64,000 nt of DNA from Saccharum officinarum. Lineage: Eukaryota > Streptophyta > Magnoliopsida > Poales > Poaceae. The notes beneath the pieces were generated by a model. That model was not told the origin of the DNA, made no database searches, and saw only the letters and a list, made by a program, of their open reading frames with translations. Of this stretch, positions 26,001-37,031 are shown piece after piece. Made by a program: the position numbers and the translations under genes. The DNA is taken from NCBI GenBank assembly GCA_020631735.1, contig CM036231.1, forward strand, positions 4,119,831 through 4,183,830, in the 5' to 3' direction. Each line of letters opens with the position of its first letter. The first letter of the stretch is position 1.

Positions 26001-28419
26001 AGCATCACAGAATTATTGATGAATTTCACAATCAAAACTAATTAGGAAAGCTTATTTAACAAGATTAAATCAAAACTTCAGAAAAACAGTAAACAACTAG
26101 CATGTTTAATATTTTTATTAATTAGGGCATATCATTACCAGATTAACACAACTGGAATCACTATTTTTGCACATGCATAGCTCAAGATATGCAATTACCA
26201 ATATTTAAGCATTTCTAAAAAGCACTTACCAAGATAAATTTTTACTGCACAAAAACATACAAAAAATAGTACATATTCTAAATCTAACATGCAAAGCACT
26301 TCATAACAAAACTAGCAAAATTAGAACCACTCAAATTGGATCTACCAAACATGAGTTATGGAATTTCAAAGTTGCACCCAGATATGGAAATAACAATAAA
26401 AGAAAAACTCAAAACCACTCTAACCAGGCCGGCCCACTGCTCGGCCCATGACATGACCTGGCCCGTGACCACATCCCGGCCCAAGGCAAAAACAGGGGAG
26501 GGGTGGTCGCCGGCAAAAGTTCGCCGCCGGTGGCATCTCCGGCGAGGAGGATGGCACCAACGCGTTCCTCACGCTAATCCGCATCGGGTGAGGTGTTTTG
26601 GTAGCCCTAGGGTTAGCCGGAGAAGACACATCGCCGGTAATGGCGGCTGGCGGAGCTCCGGTTATGGTGCGCCGGCGTACCTCGGCCGGTAGAGACTTGA
26701 TTGACTAGGGTAAAGCTCCCTCCGACTACGGTGAACGCAAAACAAGCACAAGGTGGGGACGATGGGGCCCCGACGATAGCCGACCACGGAGAGCTCATTC
26801 TCCAGTGAAATCACGGCGGCGCGGAAGACCGGTTCCACTCCGGCGAGGTCACCAAGGACCCGACGGCAGTGCCTACGGCTAAGACTAAACTCCAACACCA
26901 CCGAGCAAACATCAAAAGGGAGGAAGAAGACGTGAGCCGCACGACGGCGAGGTTCCTACGGCGGCGGTCATGGCGGACCGAGCGTCGTCGAGGAACAAGG
27001 GGGCGATTTGCCCTCTACCCTTGCATGCATGCATTGACACGACGATGAAGAGGTAGAGGAGGCTCAGGCGAAACTGTATGCCAAGTTTGGCCGGCTGCGG
27101 TGTAGTGCCGAGCGCGCGGCACCATGGCGAACGCGTGGCGGCGCGGTCGCCATGGCGAGGGAAAGACGAGCGGGAGGAGGAGGGCGAGATGGAGGGAATG
27201 AATGTGGACATGGGCAGCGGATGGTGCGCTCTTGAAGGCGTGGTCGGCCAGGCGCCGTGGCTTGCCATCGGTGGTCGCGTGCCACGCGGCGACGCTGCTC
27301 TGATGGCGGTCGGCCACTGAGCCCCTGCCGATTCAAACCGAATGAAGTTCAGTAAAACCGACTGAAACTCACATTTCAACGTTCCACAACTTCCAAACGA
27401 GAGCGATTTAGCGACGAGTGCAATTGACAAACTTGTAGAGGGATGTGAGGACTTGAAAAGTGTCAATACGAGCTTGAGCTGGTTCAGCTTAGATCACAAT
27501 CTACAGAGCTCCAAAGTTGAGCACACGAAACTGAAATTTCAGTTTCAGTAGGAACCCAACTGAAACACGATCTTTGAGGTTCTATAGCTCCTGTACTAGT
27601 GGGAATTAGGTGATAGTGTTGTTGACAAAATCATAGAGCTATATGAGCACTATAATATTGCCAATATGGGCCAGAGCTGGTTCTGCCTAGTTTGGGAGAT
27701 AGAGTGCTCCAAAGTAAGCTACTTGAAACTGCTGTACAGTCAAGGCTTAGCCAAATTGGCTAAGTGCCAAACAGCAGGTCAAAACTGACTTGTGGTCCCT
27801 GTTTGAGCATGTTCCACACATTTTCATGACTTGACTCTTAAACAAAGTTGGTTCCTTATAAAATTCTCTACTACTTTGTAAAAGGGTGCACAGTCATGCA
27901 AAGTTTCTAGGTCACACTTTTGAAACGGTCAAACAAATGTGTTCTAAGGTCCACACATGGTCAACCATCACTTAGAAGCACATTTAGGCAAAATGATCAA
28001 CATGAACATTGTTCCATTAAGTGTCCTAAGTGTAGTTAAGGTGTTGTAGAGTTCATCTAGAGTCATTTGGATAGTTTTCAAGGTTTGGTTGATGTTCTAT
28101 AGTTCCATTAACTTAATGGGCAATTTCCAATAGGAATGGAACTTATCATTTCATGTGACTTTTTGATTCCAAACTTCAAGAAACTTTTCCAGGGATGAAT
28201 ATAGATAGTTATTGAGGTGAGACATGTGAAGATACTTTGATAGCAACACCCAAGCATATATCTTTTAATTGAGCCTATATGTAAGCGAGGGTGCAATATC
28301 CAAGTTTAGGTTAGGGCTTATTTCCATAGGTTTAACTTTGACATTGTCATCTCCATTAATCTATCATGTTTGAGCTTAAACCCACAGCCTAATTGGTGAT
28401 CAACACCTGGGGTGTTACA
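23050..28419 (-). repeat. LTR-D (complete, rightmost 5' LTR)
   Basis: 5,370 bp with TG...CA ends on the minus strand, differing from LTR-A by scattered single bases and very few indels. As the outermost 5' LTR it would carry the array's only intact upstream promoter. The right flank (GCAAA) is non-element sequence. Confidence 0.85.
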
Positions 28420-29747
28420 GCAAAACTCTGGGTTCTGAAGGAACCAAACCTGATTAGTTTTCTCTTGTTTTGTGTGTAGGGGGTGGGTAGGGAAAATTAG
28501 GCAGCAGAAAAGGAACATGGCATACAACTATAATAATAAGACAACGAGCTCATCAATGCTACAACAAGAACATGGCATTACCATCTACCTGATAGTGGTT
28601 GTTCCCTTCTTGGACAAGATTTTAGGCTTCCTCTACTTATTAACTTTTACCTTCTACAAAACACAACTTCTTATGGAGTTGACCCACCTGCGGTACCCTC
28701 ATATCTAGATTAGAAAGCAAATTTTGCTGCTAGCCTCAGCTATATGCTAATCCAAGCTAAGCCAGCCTGCAGCAATCCCACGAGGTGGACTGCCTGCAGG
28801 TGATTTTTGGGCATTATATTTTTTTGGGTTACAACACTTCTGTTTTTTCGTTAACCTTGGAAATAGACCAAAAAAGTAATTCAAAATGTTTGTTATAGTA
28901 ATGCTCCAGTTTATTGCACTTACCGTTATTGCTGCACTTTCCTGTTCCCTACATATTTATTTAGATACCAAAGCGACATGTCTTTTCTGGGTATATATTT
29001 AGCAAAGTAAAATATGATGAAATGAGCATTTGGAAGTTCTAAAATTATTGGAATGTAATGATCTAGAGTTTTTTATTGTAGATGGAAACAACACATATCA
29101 GCATGTAGTCCGACATTGCTTGAATCCCCTCATGTCAAAAATAGATGGGCTGATAAAAAGGTAGAGTAGGAGTGAAAACCTGGAACAGGAGCTACAACAG
29201 TCTATTGGTAAGTGACTGAATGGTCCTTATGTGATAGTGATATTTTTAAAATTTAAATTTTTAAAATATTTATCGTAAAGGAATTTTAGATTGCTTGCTT
29301 TTTTCACGTATGAAACTGTTTAGATCCAACACTTGATGACTTCATACATTCACTGAGATTGGATGTTGTTATAAACTATTGAAGCTTCAACCTCTCTTTC
29401 TATGTGCTTTCAATGTGTTATATGTAACCATGAAAAAATATATTCTTTGCACTAATTGATGCTTTTGTTTGCCACATGTCAACACTTTGGCACCATCTGA
29501 TTCATGTTTGATTTCCTGCACCATTAACGCAGCAAAGGAGCACTGAATAGGACGACCTACACATTATCTTCAAATACCACATGAAATTGCTAAAGCATAC
29601 CACCATATTTCGCTCCTGCTCTTGCTAAGTTCTGTAATTTCGAAAAGGTATGTCCAACCTGCAAGAAATATGAAGCATTCCATGTAATTACAAAAGCATC
29701 TAATGATCTATTCATGTGATGTAGGCCTCCGCGCAGGTAAAAAAAAG
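28420..29747. other. Unassigned intergenic sequence
   Basis: Mixed-composition sequence with only short frames (under 80 codons), no recognisable protein motif, no long repeat and no clear element termini. I see nothing that supports a gene. Confidence 0.6.
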
Positions 29748-29750
29748 TCA

Positions 29751-29994
29751 GGCCTTGTTCACTTCCCCATCCCAACCCAAAATATTTCCTCTTCCACCCA
29801 TCACATCAAATCTTTCGACACATGCATGGAGCATTAAATGTAGGTAAAAAAGATAACTAATTGCATAGTTTGTCTGTAAATATCAGGACGAATCTTTTGA
29901 GCCTAGTTAGTCTATGATTGGACAAATTTTGCCAAATAACAACGAAATATGCTACAATAACTTTTCACCTACTTTTCGCGAAGTGAACACACCC
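29751..29994 (+). mobile_element. MITE, 3-bp TSD (copy 1)
   Basis: Begins GGCCTTGTTCACTTC and ends GAAGTGAACACACCC, an imperfect terminal inverted repeat, flanked by TCA on both sides (29748-29750 and 29995-29997). The core (GCATGGAGCATTAAATGTAG, then ACGAATCTTTTGAGCCTAG) is shared with copies at 42011, 42749 and 55822. The 3-bp target duplication and GGCCTTGTT terminus suggest a Tourist/PIF-Harbinger-type MITE, though the target is not the usual TWA. Confidence 0.8.
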
Positions 29995-29997
29995 TCA

Positions 29998-31014
29998 GCA
30001 ACATTTCATGCCCTTTTCTGCCAGGTCTCACTATGCCAGATGATAGTTTTTTTTTCTCTATCTTTCGACTTACCTTCTCAGTGTTTACATAAACATTTAG
30101 TTTTGAATATGCAGTAAGAAACAACCAGTGAAGAAACCCAGATAGACAAAACTGGCCAGAGCACCAGAAAAACCAAGACTACCCCATTATCAAAATCCAC
30201 TGCCAAAAGGTAAGTTTCCATACATAACTCCGCAACATAGTTAATAGACCTAGATCTCTTTCGTGATGACGATTTTGTATATTACATACAGATCAAAATT
30301 CGATGATTCCAGACAGGAACCAAAAGTCAGTGGCCATAGAATTCCTTCGGAACCACGTCACAAGTGATTCAGGTCGAGCAATATTTGCATCCTCATTACC
30401 GATATGTAACATATATCCACAATTATGAAGTATATATATGCACCCTGTAAATATAAGTCGGTCATCGTACCTGTGTAGTGGACCACCGATGCCCCTAGCA
30501 AATGCCTGCACTTCTGTACTCTAATCAGACTGTAACTATATATGTACCAGTGAAGGCACCTTATGTACGCAAATGACCACGACTATGACATCTGCATCAC
30601 ATACTAATAAACCTCACCATAGCCCTTAGCCCTCGCGCACAAGGGTGCGCGTTTTCCACTAGTGGTAGACAAAGAGCAACGATGCAACAATTCAGGATAA
30701 AACAAGCGGTGGAAAGCCAATAATGTCTGTCTGTCCGTGAAAAGCAAGTCACTCAGATGGTGATCTATCCATGTCATGCCGGCCGGCCGGCTTGTCTTTT
30801 TACTATCCCACAAGGAAGGATATGACCGCACGCAGCGCAGTATTAATACTACTACTGCCCACCGGTTCATGCATGTTTGGCGAAGGTGCTGTCCAGTCTC
30901 CCTCCGTTGCAGGCAGCTCGTCCACCGTTATAGGAGTAGTATGTTGTTACCTACTTAGTGGTGTACGTTATTAAGTAGTCCAAAGTTTGTTGAAGCTGGT
31001 GTGTGATGGCTTGA
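29998..31014. other. Unassigned intergenic sequence
   Basis: No long frame, no recognised domain and no structural RNA. A short CCGGCCGGCCGG run lies near 30779. Overlapping frames of 60-88 codons around 30600-30970 lie on opposite strands and show no similarity I recognise. Confidence 0.55.
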
Positions 31015-31039
31015 TGACACTACTACAGATTCAGGCATC

Positions 31040-31295
31040 AGTGCCGGCCACATCACTGCCGAAATTAGGACAACCGGCAGTGATGACCCTTCACTGCCGG
31101 TTCTAGGCTCTGACAACCAGAAAATAATTGGGGGGTGCGAGAACCGGCAGTGATGACAACTATCACTGCCGGTTTGTGCCTCCCGCCGACAGTGATGACA
31201 ACTCCACTTATCACTGCCGGTTCAAGCCAAGAACCGACAGTGATTTGATTCTATCACTGTCGGTTCTAGGATAGAACCGACAGTGATGAGCCTGA
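31040..31295. repeat. Left subterminal repeats of the CACTA element
   Basis: About ten copies of (A)TCACTGCCGGTT or its complement (AACCGGCAGTGAT), several with CCGACAGTGAT variants, alternate in orientation. This is typical of CACTA subterminal regions bound by the element's own DNA-binding protein. Confidence 0.85.
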
Positions 31296-31692
31296 CAGCA
31301 CAAAAAGGTTGTAGCCGTCATTTTCTTCCTCCACTCTTTTATCCCGAGAACAGAGGCGCGCGTTTGGGCCACTCCCTCCAATGTTGCGGTCGCCCAAATC
31401 CGTGAAGCTACCACTTGGATTTGGAAGAATGGCTTGATCTTTTTGCTTTAAGGTTAGTAACCAGCCTCCATTCCTTCGATTTTGTTGCTTAATTAGCTTT
31501 GTTTTGATGGCTATAATGCTTGATTATCATTCTTATTTCTCCATTCTTCTACAGAGCACTTTTCTAATTCATGTCTATAATGCATTGTTAGTATGTGATG
31601 TTATAATTAGTTCTTAGGAGTAGAGTAGATTCTTTTACAATGTTGATGAGCAAATTAACCCATGTGTCACCAAACAATGCATTGTTTGGAGC

Positions 31693-31860
31693 AGTAGTGG
31701 CGGATCTACAGGGGGCTGGGTGGGCTCCAGCCCCCCTAATGACTTAATTTACTACTAGAAACACTGTAGCAAAAATCTCAAATCAACATTAAATCTTCAT
31801 GCAAATCAACATCTCTATTGTTTTTAGCCCCCCTTGATTATCATCCTGCATCCGCCACTG
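31693..31860 (+). mobile_element. Mutator-type MITE, 9-bp TSD (copy 1)
   Basis: 168 bp with termini AGTAGTGGCGGATC and, inverted, CAGTGGCGGATGC, flanked by the 9-bp duplication GTTTGGAGC (31684-31692 and 31861-31869). Positions 32021-32029 carry the same target once, in a duplicated segment without the insert, so the empty site is visible in the window. A related element is at 59016. Confidence 0.85.
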
Positions 31861-32149
31861 GTTTGGAGCTACATTGTTGTTCATGATCATGTCTCCAATT
31901 TTAGTATTTTTTTAAATTAATGTCTCTATTTTTATGTGGCATAGAGTAGAATAATTGTTCTACAATATTGTGCAATAATTATTTTTTATGGGGCTGCGAT
32001 TTTTAATTTATATGGGCATTGTTTGGAGCTACATTGTTATTCATGATCATGTCTCTAAATTTAGTCTTTTTTAAATTAGTGTCTCTATTTTTATGTTGTA
32101 TGGAGTAGAATAATTGTTCTTCAATATTGTGCAATAATTGTTTCTTATT
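31861..32149 (+). repeat. Tandem duplication, period ~160 bp
   Basis: 31861-31989 and 32021-32149 match closely (both begin GTTTGGAGCTACATTG and end near TTGTGCAATAATT). They lie in the leader of the transposase gene. The MITE at 31693 sits at the left edge of the first copy only. Confidence 0.8.
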
Positions 32150-32197
32150 AAAACTTTCCTATGTTTCCTCTGCTCGGCCTATTTTACCTGTGCAGAC

Positions 32198-33543
32198 ATG
32201 GATCGAGGGTGGATGTACGATCTGTCATGTACAGACCAACGGTACTTGACGGGCATCGACGATTTCATCAAGCTCGCTAGAGCCAATGCTGGGGACTCAC
32301 AGCCTGTATTCTGTCCATACAAAGATTGCAAGAATACGAGAAAATGGGGCGACGTGGAGCATATACGATTGCACTTGATTACCAGCGGGTTAATGAGAGA
32401 CTACACGATTTGGACTTTGCATGGGGAGGTTGGTCAAAATGTTGCACAAGAAAACAATGATGATGTGCCCATGCCTAGCGTATCCCTAAACACATTTCTG
32501 CCTATTGATGATTACCAATGCTACACAGTACCTGTGCCTACCAACGATAATGTGTTTAGGAATACATTAGTTGACGACACAGAGGAAAATGATGGCATTT
32601 CACAGTTTCTACATGATGTGCATGGCGGATTCCTTAGTGCTACACAGTTGAAAAAACTAGAGATCATGAGAAAGGATGCAAAAACACCATTGTATCCGAC
32701 CTGCCCAATAAGCAAACCGGAAGCCAACATCATGCTATTAGAGTTCAAATCAACGAATGGATTGAGTGATAAAGGCTTCGATAGCTTGTTAGGTATACTA
32801 CATAAACTGCTCCCGAAGGGTAGCGAGTTACCAGAAAAGACTTACCTGGCCAAGCAAATGATTTGCCCAATCGGCCTCGAGGTTGAGAAAATACACGCGT
32901 GTTCCAACGATTGCATATTATACCATGGAGAAAAATACAAAGACTTGGATGCGTGTCCCAAGTGTAAAGCTCCCCGATACAAGCAAGGGCCATCAAATCA
33001 GGGAAGTAAGACCAGAGGAGGGCCCATAAAGGTCGTATGGTATTTTCCTATAGCTCCACGAGTGCATAGGTTGTTTGCAAATGCAAAGTCAGCCAAACTG
33101 TTGCGTTGGCACGGCGAAGAGCGTAAGAAAGATACAATGTTGAGGCACCCCGCCGACGGGTCAGACTGGAGGACTATCAACACTATGTTCTATAAGAACA
33201 TCGGTGGAGAGGTAAGGCATCTTTAGATAGGTTTGAGCACAGATGGGATGAATCCGTTTGACCAGGTTAGAAGCAATCATAGCACTTGGCCAGTGAGCAA
33301 TCATAGCACTTGCAAATCTTCTATGCAAGGGATAACAATACAAAGGGAAGACTACAAGTAGTCATGCAAGGCAAAAGGAAGATTGTCGGTGTTGAAGGAG
33401 TGACAGACGAAGAAGAGTACAAAGGTTATCAAGAAATGGCTCCTTTTGGGGCAGGCATTACCCTACCTATCCTTGAAGAGGGTGACGAACCTGCTTACCT
33501 CCGTAGTGATCACGATGAGGCCATCATAGTTAGAATATCATAA
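32198..33543 (+). pseudogene. TNP2-like CACTA transposase, central part deleted
   Basis: The start is the ATG at 32198 (MDRGWMYDLS), just after a possible intron acceptor TGTGCAG. Residues 1-77 match the transposase-associated N-terminal domain: aromatic start, CPYKDCKN zinc-like cysteines, HLITSGL and WTLHGE. Residues about 180-330 resemble the TNP2 core entry, with LLPKGSELPEK, paired cysteines (CPKCKAPRY) and WRTINTMF. A TAG at 33224 interrupts the frame, but codons beyond it still read as family sequence (LSTDGMNPF, near 33235-33260). The catalytic middle is then missing. A different frame, 33310-33543, encodes a tail with FYARDNNTKG, GVTDEEEY and YLRSDHDEA that looks like the TNP2 C-terminus. 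A tandem AATCATAGCACTTG repeat marks the deletion joint near 33273-33312. Full TNP2 proteins are several hundred residues longer, so this copy cannot make an active enzyme. Confidence 0.8.
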
Positions 33544-33856
33544 ACTATGTAATCCTTAATAAAATGTTGTTTTAGTAATTTACATCGAATTTGAGATCAT
33601 ATCGAGTTGTAGAGATTGATGAGTTCTACCACTATTATTTTGGAACTTTGCTGATATAACGGATGCCATGTTTCCAACAAAGTGACATAACTTTGTGTGA
33701 GACAGAGCACTTTATGAGACATGCCTAATAAAACTTTCTCAAATTGAGAAATGACTAAAATAAAAGTTGTAGACATTCATGAGTTCCATAACTTTGTTGT
33801 TTACAACTTTTCCATTTGAGATCAATTGGGGACCCAAAATATTTAAAAATAATCAA

Positions 33857-34019
33857 TATCACTGCCGGTTCTAATAACCACCCGACAGTGATGTCCCATA
33901 TCACTGCCGGGTGGTTATTAGAACCGGCAGTGATATGGGACATCACTGCCGGGTGGTTATTAGAACCGGCAGTGATATGGGACATCACTGCTGGTTCTAA
34001 TAACCACCCGACAGTGATG
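33857..34019. repeat. Palindromic a-b-b-a repeat inside the CACTA element
   Basis: Four units of about 40 bp, each holding ATCACTGCCGG and a GGTTCTAATAACCACCC segment or its complement, lie in the order forward, reverse, reverse, forward. Each neighbouring forward/reverse pair, and the block as a whole, can fold back on itself. The motif is the subterminal repeat of the element, but the block lies in the middle, ending eight bases before a TATA box. It could be an internal promoter/binding region or the relic of a nested CACTA end. Apparent open frames through it are by-products of the repeat. Confidence 0.8.
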
Positions 34020-34026
34020 CGTGGGT

Positions 34027-34033
34027 TATATAA
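34027..34033 (+). promoter_or_regulatory. TATA box of a second CACTA gene
   Basis: TATATAA directly follows the palindromic repeat and precedes GC-rich, leader-like sequence. Transcription would start near 34060, pointing right towards the Ulp1-like gene. This is a sequence-based inference only. Confidence 0.5.
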
Positions 34034-34123
34034 GGCGCTGGCGCGCTCCAAGACCAGTGCACGACATTTTACGTGCTCGACGCTGTTCGCCAGTGCACGC
34101 CGCCGCCGCCCGACGCGCACTGC

Positions 34124-34260
34124 ATGACGCCGCAGCCCGACGCCGCCCTTCACGACGCCGTCCCCTACCGCTTCCTCAACGCCGCCGTCCCCTACAGCTA
34201 CGCCGACGCCGCGAGGAGCTCCTCCATGTCGTTGTTGAGCGCGCCACCCCTGCTTACTCG
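34124..34260 (+). CDS. Possible first exon, unknown function
   Basis: From the ATG at 34124 the frame runs about 45 codons (MTPQPDAALHDAVPYRF...) to a good donor, G/GTGAGT, at 34261. It lies about 65 bases downstream of the inferred transcription start. The sequence is alanine/proline-rich and matches no family I know. It may be the first exon of the gene whose later exons encode the Ulp1-like domain 1.3 kb downstream. That link is inferred from position and strand only; the intervening 34261-35450 shows no clear exon. Confidence 0.3.
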
Positions 34261-35584
34261 GTGAGTGCCCATAAGGTGTTCGATAGAATGCCCACCTCAA
34301 TGTTGCTTTCTGGGAGGGTGGCTGAATTACTTGTTAGGTTCGTGATGCCTTTGATTGCTAATAAAACTTATGTGCTTTGGGTTCTTCTTACCTGCTGAAG
34401 TGCTGACTGGCCTACTAACATGTATAACGAATTTGGATTTGGCAACCTTCTTGCAGAATGCAGTTTCCCTTTTAGTGCTGAATCACAAGTTGTCTAGAAC
34501 TCAATATTTATGATATCAAATAAGTATTGTTAGATTTGTCATAAGATATTTTTTATAGTATACTTATTTGGTGTCATATATATTAATTTTTTTACCAATA
34601 TATTTGGTCAAACTTTAGGCACTTTAACCAAAGAATGCATCAAGAATTACATTCTTTTTGGGACGAAGGTAGTATGTTGCTCATGCCTAATTGTAAGCAG
34701 TACAGGGACACGCTATGTTATGACTTTTGGTGATTTAGTTTGCTACTTGTAGTGAATCCTATAATTTTGTTTGCACAACATGTTTGCCACTAAAATTGCC
34801 AATCAACTATACTACTATAGCATTAGAATATATATGTATTATATTCTAGGTGATTGTTAAAAGCCATCTAAAAATCAGTATCTGGTGGCATGAAAAGCAA
34901 GACGAGGTGGCAGCGTGTCGGCAGATGGAGAGGTATGGTGGGTGGTAAAATAGTTGATAGAAAAGTAGGTAGCCACATGTGGGAATAGATAAGTAAGGAG
35001 GGATTTGGAGGGTCTCTACTTCTGAGGGGTCGGATAGGAAGCGTTCAATAACTTGGGGCACATATTATCAAAAGATAACTCTGTGTTTAATCTGGAATAC
35101 CGTCAAATAATGAAAACTTATACCATGTTACTTCAATAATAGACTGCTAGTTTCTAACAAAAAATGCAGTCCTTGAATAGATTGTCAGCAGGCTTACCTT
35201 ATGCCTACATGGAAGGACAGTAGTATCCCTCGGCTCTGAGAGGCAAATAAGGTTTCTATTTTTTTAATTGCCTGTCGAAATGCATGTCCAGAAACATGAC
35301 TCGTCATCGCCAATTCACCACCCGTCGCTGAACTACTGATACCCCACAAGCAGAGAGCACTGCGATAGGAGCGCCGCAGGATCCAACCAAATGAGACAAC
35401 ATGCACCGCCCCTGGTGAAGATGACTATGTACCAATAAGTTTGAAGATTGAGTTTGAAAGGATGTTCAGAAACAACAAAACAAATGTACTCCTACCCTAC
35501 AACTGTGAGTATGTGTTCTCAACCCTTATTTTAGTGTTTCTTTTCTTGATATGTCATTCAATAACATGGACTTTGTGATTGCAG

Positions 35585-36223
35585 CAACCATTTCATCCTC
35601 GTAGATATCTATCTTGAAGATTCACATATCGAGGTGTGGGACTCAAAGAAAAAGCCACTTTCTCTTATCGACCCCCTAGTCAAAGTGCTGAATAAGTAAG
35701 TGAACCCAATATCACAACACTTTCTAATCACAAAGGATATTGTAATGTCCTCGGTCTTCACACTTTATTTACAATGTAACATAGAATGAAGGCATTACCT
35801 AATTGGAAAAATCTCAATAGCAAGATGCAAAAGCAATGGAGTGCCCCATTCAGTGTAAAGTATATGGAGGATCTCAAGACCCTAGATCAACCGATGGGGA
35901 ACAACGAATGCGGGTTCTATGTGTTGTGGGCAATGCTAAAATACTTTAGCGCAAAACAAATAAGGGAGATGACATGGTACGTAGGCATCCCATTTCTATT
36001 GTTTTGTCTTACGTTTGTGCATCTCAATATCATCTTGCTTCAATTACAGCGCAAAGCAAACAATCACAACCAGTTGCTAGATTTTGAGATGAGAGGAATT
36101 CAAGAGGAGATAGCAAGGTTTGTGATGGATGAGATATTGACCAAGAAAGGATCATTCTCCATTGTGAGGACTAAGAAGTACAAGGCACAGTACGGAAGAG
36201 ACCACATTGATAGGCTATTGTAA
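35585..36223 (+). pseudogene. Ulp1-like C48 cysteine protease domain carried by the CACTA element
   Basis: The exon 35585-35695 encodes NHFILVDIYLED...EVWDSKKK, holding the catalytic His (codon at 35589) and Asp of the C48 (Ulp1/SENP) family. A donor GTAAGT at 35696 and an acceptor ending at 35784 lead in frame into KMKALPNWKN...DQPMGNNECGFYVLW, which supplies the Gln and the nucleophile Cys. The frame then runs to a stop at 36223 through a coiled, charged tail (EEIARFVMDEIL). Ulp1-type enzymes cleave SUMO from proteins, and such domains are often carried by plant MULE and CACTA elements. An upstream coding stretch (about 35420-35504) ends at GTGAGT, but its natural frame does not join the His exon. 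A GTACGT...TACAG segment (about 35977-36049) is either read through or a frame-breaking intron. I therefore call the gene damaged, though the catalytic residues survive. Confidence 0.7.
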
Positions 36224-36429
36224 TGCGACTCTTAATTTGATACTTAAAGTTTTTTTTGAAACTTTTGTAATATAAATGTTGATGGGTTTGTATTGTCGCT
36301 GATCAACAACCACCTTCACATCGATATCAAATTGATCGATAGCAACCACCTCCACCTCCCCGACCTCCCACCCCACTACCTCCCCTTGAAATGAAAATAA
36401 AACAATTATTAAAATGCAAATTGTGAAAA

Positions 36430-36690
36430 GTATATCACTACCAGTTCGAAGAAAACCGGCAGTGATAATATAATCTACATAACCGGTTGGTTAAAACAAC
36501 CGGCAGTGATGACTCAAGTATCACTGCCGGTTTGTAACACGAACCGGCAGTGATACATGAGCTATCACTGCCGGTTTGGCATAACCGGCAGTGATGTGAT
36601 CAGCTCATCACTGCCGAGTTGGTTATGGCGGTTCAAAATTCACCAGTGAAGGGAGGTTTTGAACCGCCAGTGATGTCCTTCTCTGCTGTA
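36430..36690. repeat. Right subterminal repeats of the CACTA element
   Basis: At least nine copies of AACCGGCAGTGAT or its complement lie between the Ulp1-like gene and the right terminus. They use the same motif as the left end. Confidence 0.85.
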
Positions 36691-36696
36691 GTGTGA

Positions 36697-37031
36697 GCCA
36701 ATGCAAATTAAAGAGAATCCGGATTCCGGAGGATTATTAAGGATGTGACTCACGCAGCTGGTGTTTAGATGACCCTAGTATAGCAAAAAATTAGAAGGAG
36801 CACCATACCAGCAGCGCCTCCAAGCTGAACGGTGGTATTACGACAATGTGCTATGCAATCCCGTAGATCGACCGGTGCAGTTGACCAAACGCGCGATGAT
36901 GACGAGCGACGTGAAGTGACCAAGGAACAAGAAGCTGTTGAAAACTAACGTCACCGGCTGTCCCGGCCACGACGAATGATCGAAGGGTACGTATTTCAGT
37001 GTTGTCACTTGCATTGATAGCAATGTATGGG
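36697..37031. other. Unassigned spacer between CACTA and MULE
   Basis: 335 bases with no frame or motif I can assign. Confidence 0.6.

Larger units (their letters stand above)
280..28419 (-). mobile_element. Tandem array of a non-coding LTR retrotransposon (4 LTRs, 3 internal regions)
   Basis: The same unit is repeated as LTR-A, internal 1, LTR-B, (100-N gap), internal 2, LTR-C, internal 3, LTR-D. The element reads on the minus strand: each internal region ends at its right edge with a primer-binding site and begins at its left edge with a purine tract (minus-strand sense). Complete LTRs are 5,369 bp (A) and 5,370 bp (D), and internal 1 is 4,617 bp. No frame in the internal regions exceeds about 70 codons and no gag, protease, RT, RNase H or integrase motif is visible. 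This fits a large retrotransposon derivative (LARD) mobilised in trans. The multi-LTR layout suggests unequal recombination between LTRs. The outer flanks (TCGGC left, GCAAA right) do not match as a target duplication. Confidence 0.85.
31018..36693 (+). mobile_element. CACTA (En/Spm-type) DNA transposon
   Basis: 5,676 bp. The left end is CACTACTACAGAT and the right end reads CACTACAGCAGAG on the minus strand, flanked by a 3-bp duplication TGA (31015-31017 and 36694-36696). Both ends carry dense copies of the subterminal motif ATCACTGCCGGTT in both orientations, the usual transposase-binding architecture. Inside are a deleted TNP2-like transposase (32198-33543), a palindromic repeat (33857-34019), a TATA box with a possible first exon, and an Ulp1-protease-like gene (35585-36223). 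A 168-bp MULE-type MITE is nested at 31693. The transposase lacks its central catalytic part, so the copy is non-autonomous but has good ends. Confidence 0.9.

Noticed and set aside
31040..31295. CRISPR-like array of regular repeats
   Set aside because: Repeats alternate in orientation, are about 12 bases and have irregular spacing; they are CACTA subterminal motifs, in a plant genome.
33755..34300. 181-codon minus-strand frame with repeated peptide
   Set aside because: The repeated peptide is the translation of the palindromic CACTA motif; no start or splice context supports it.
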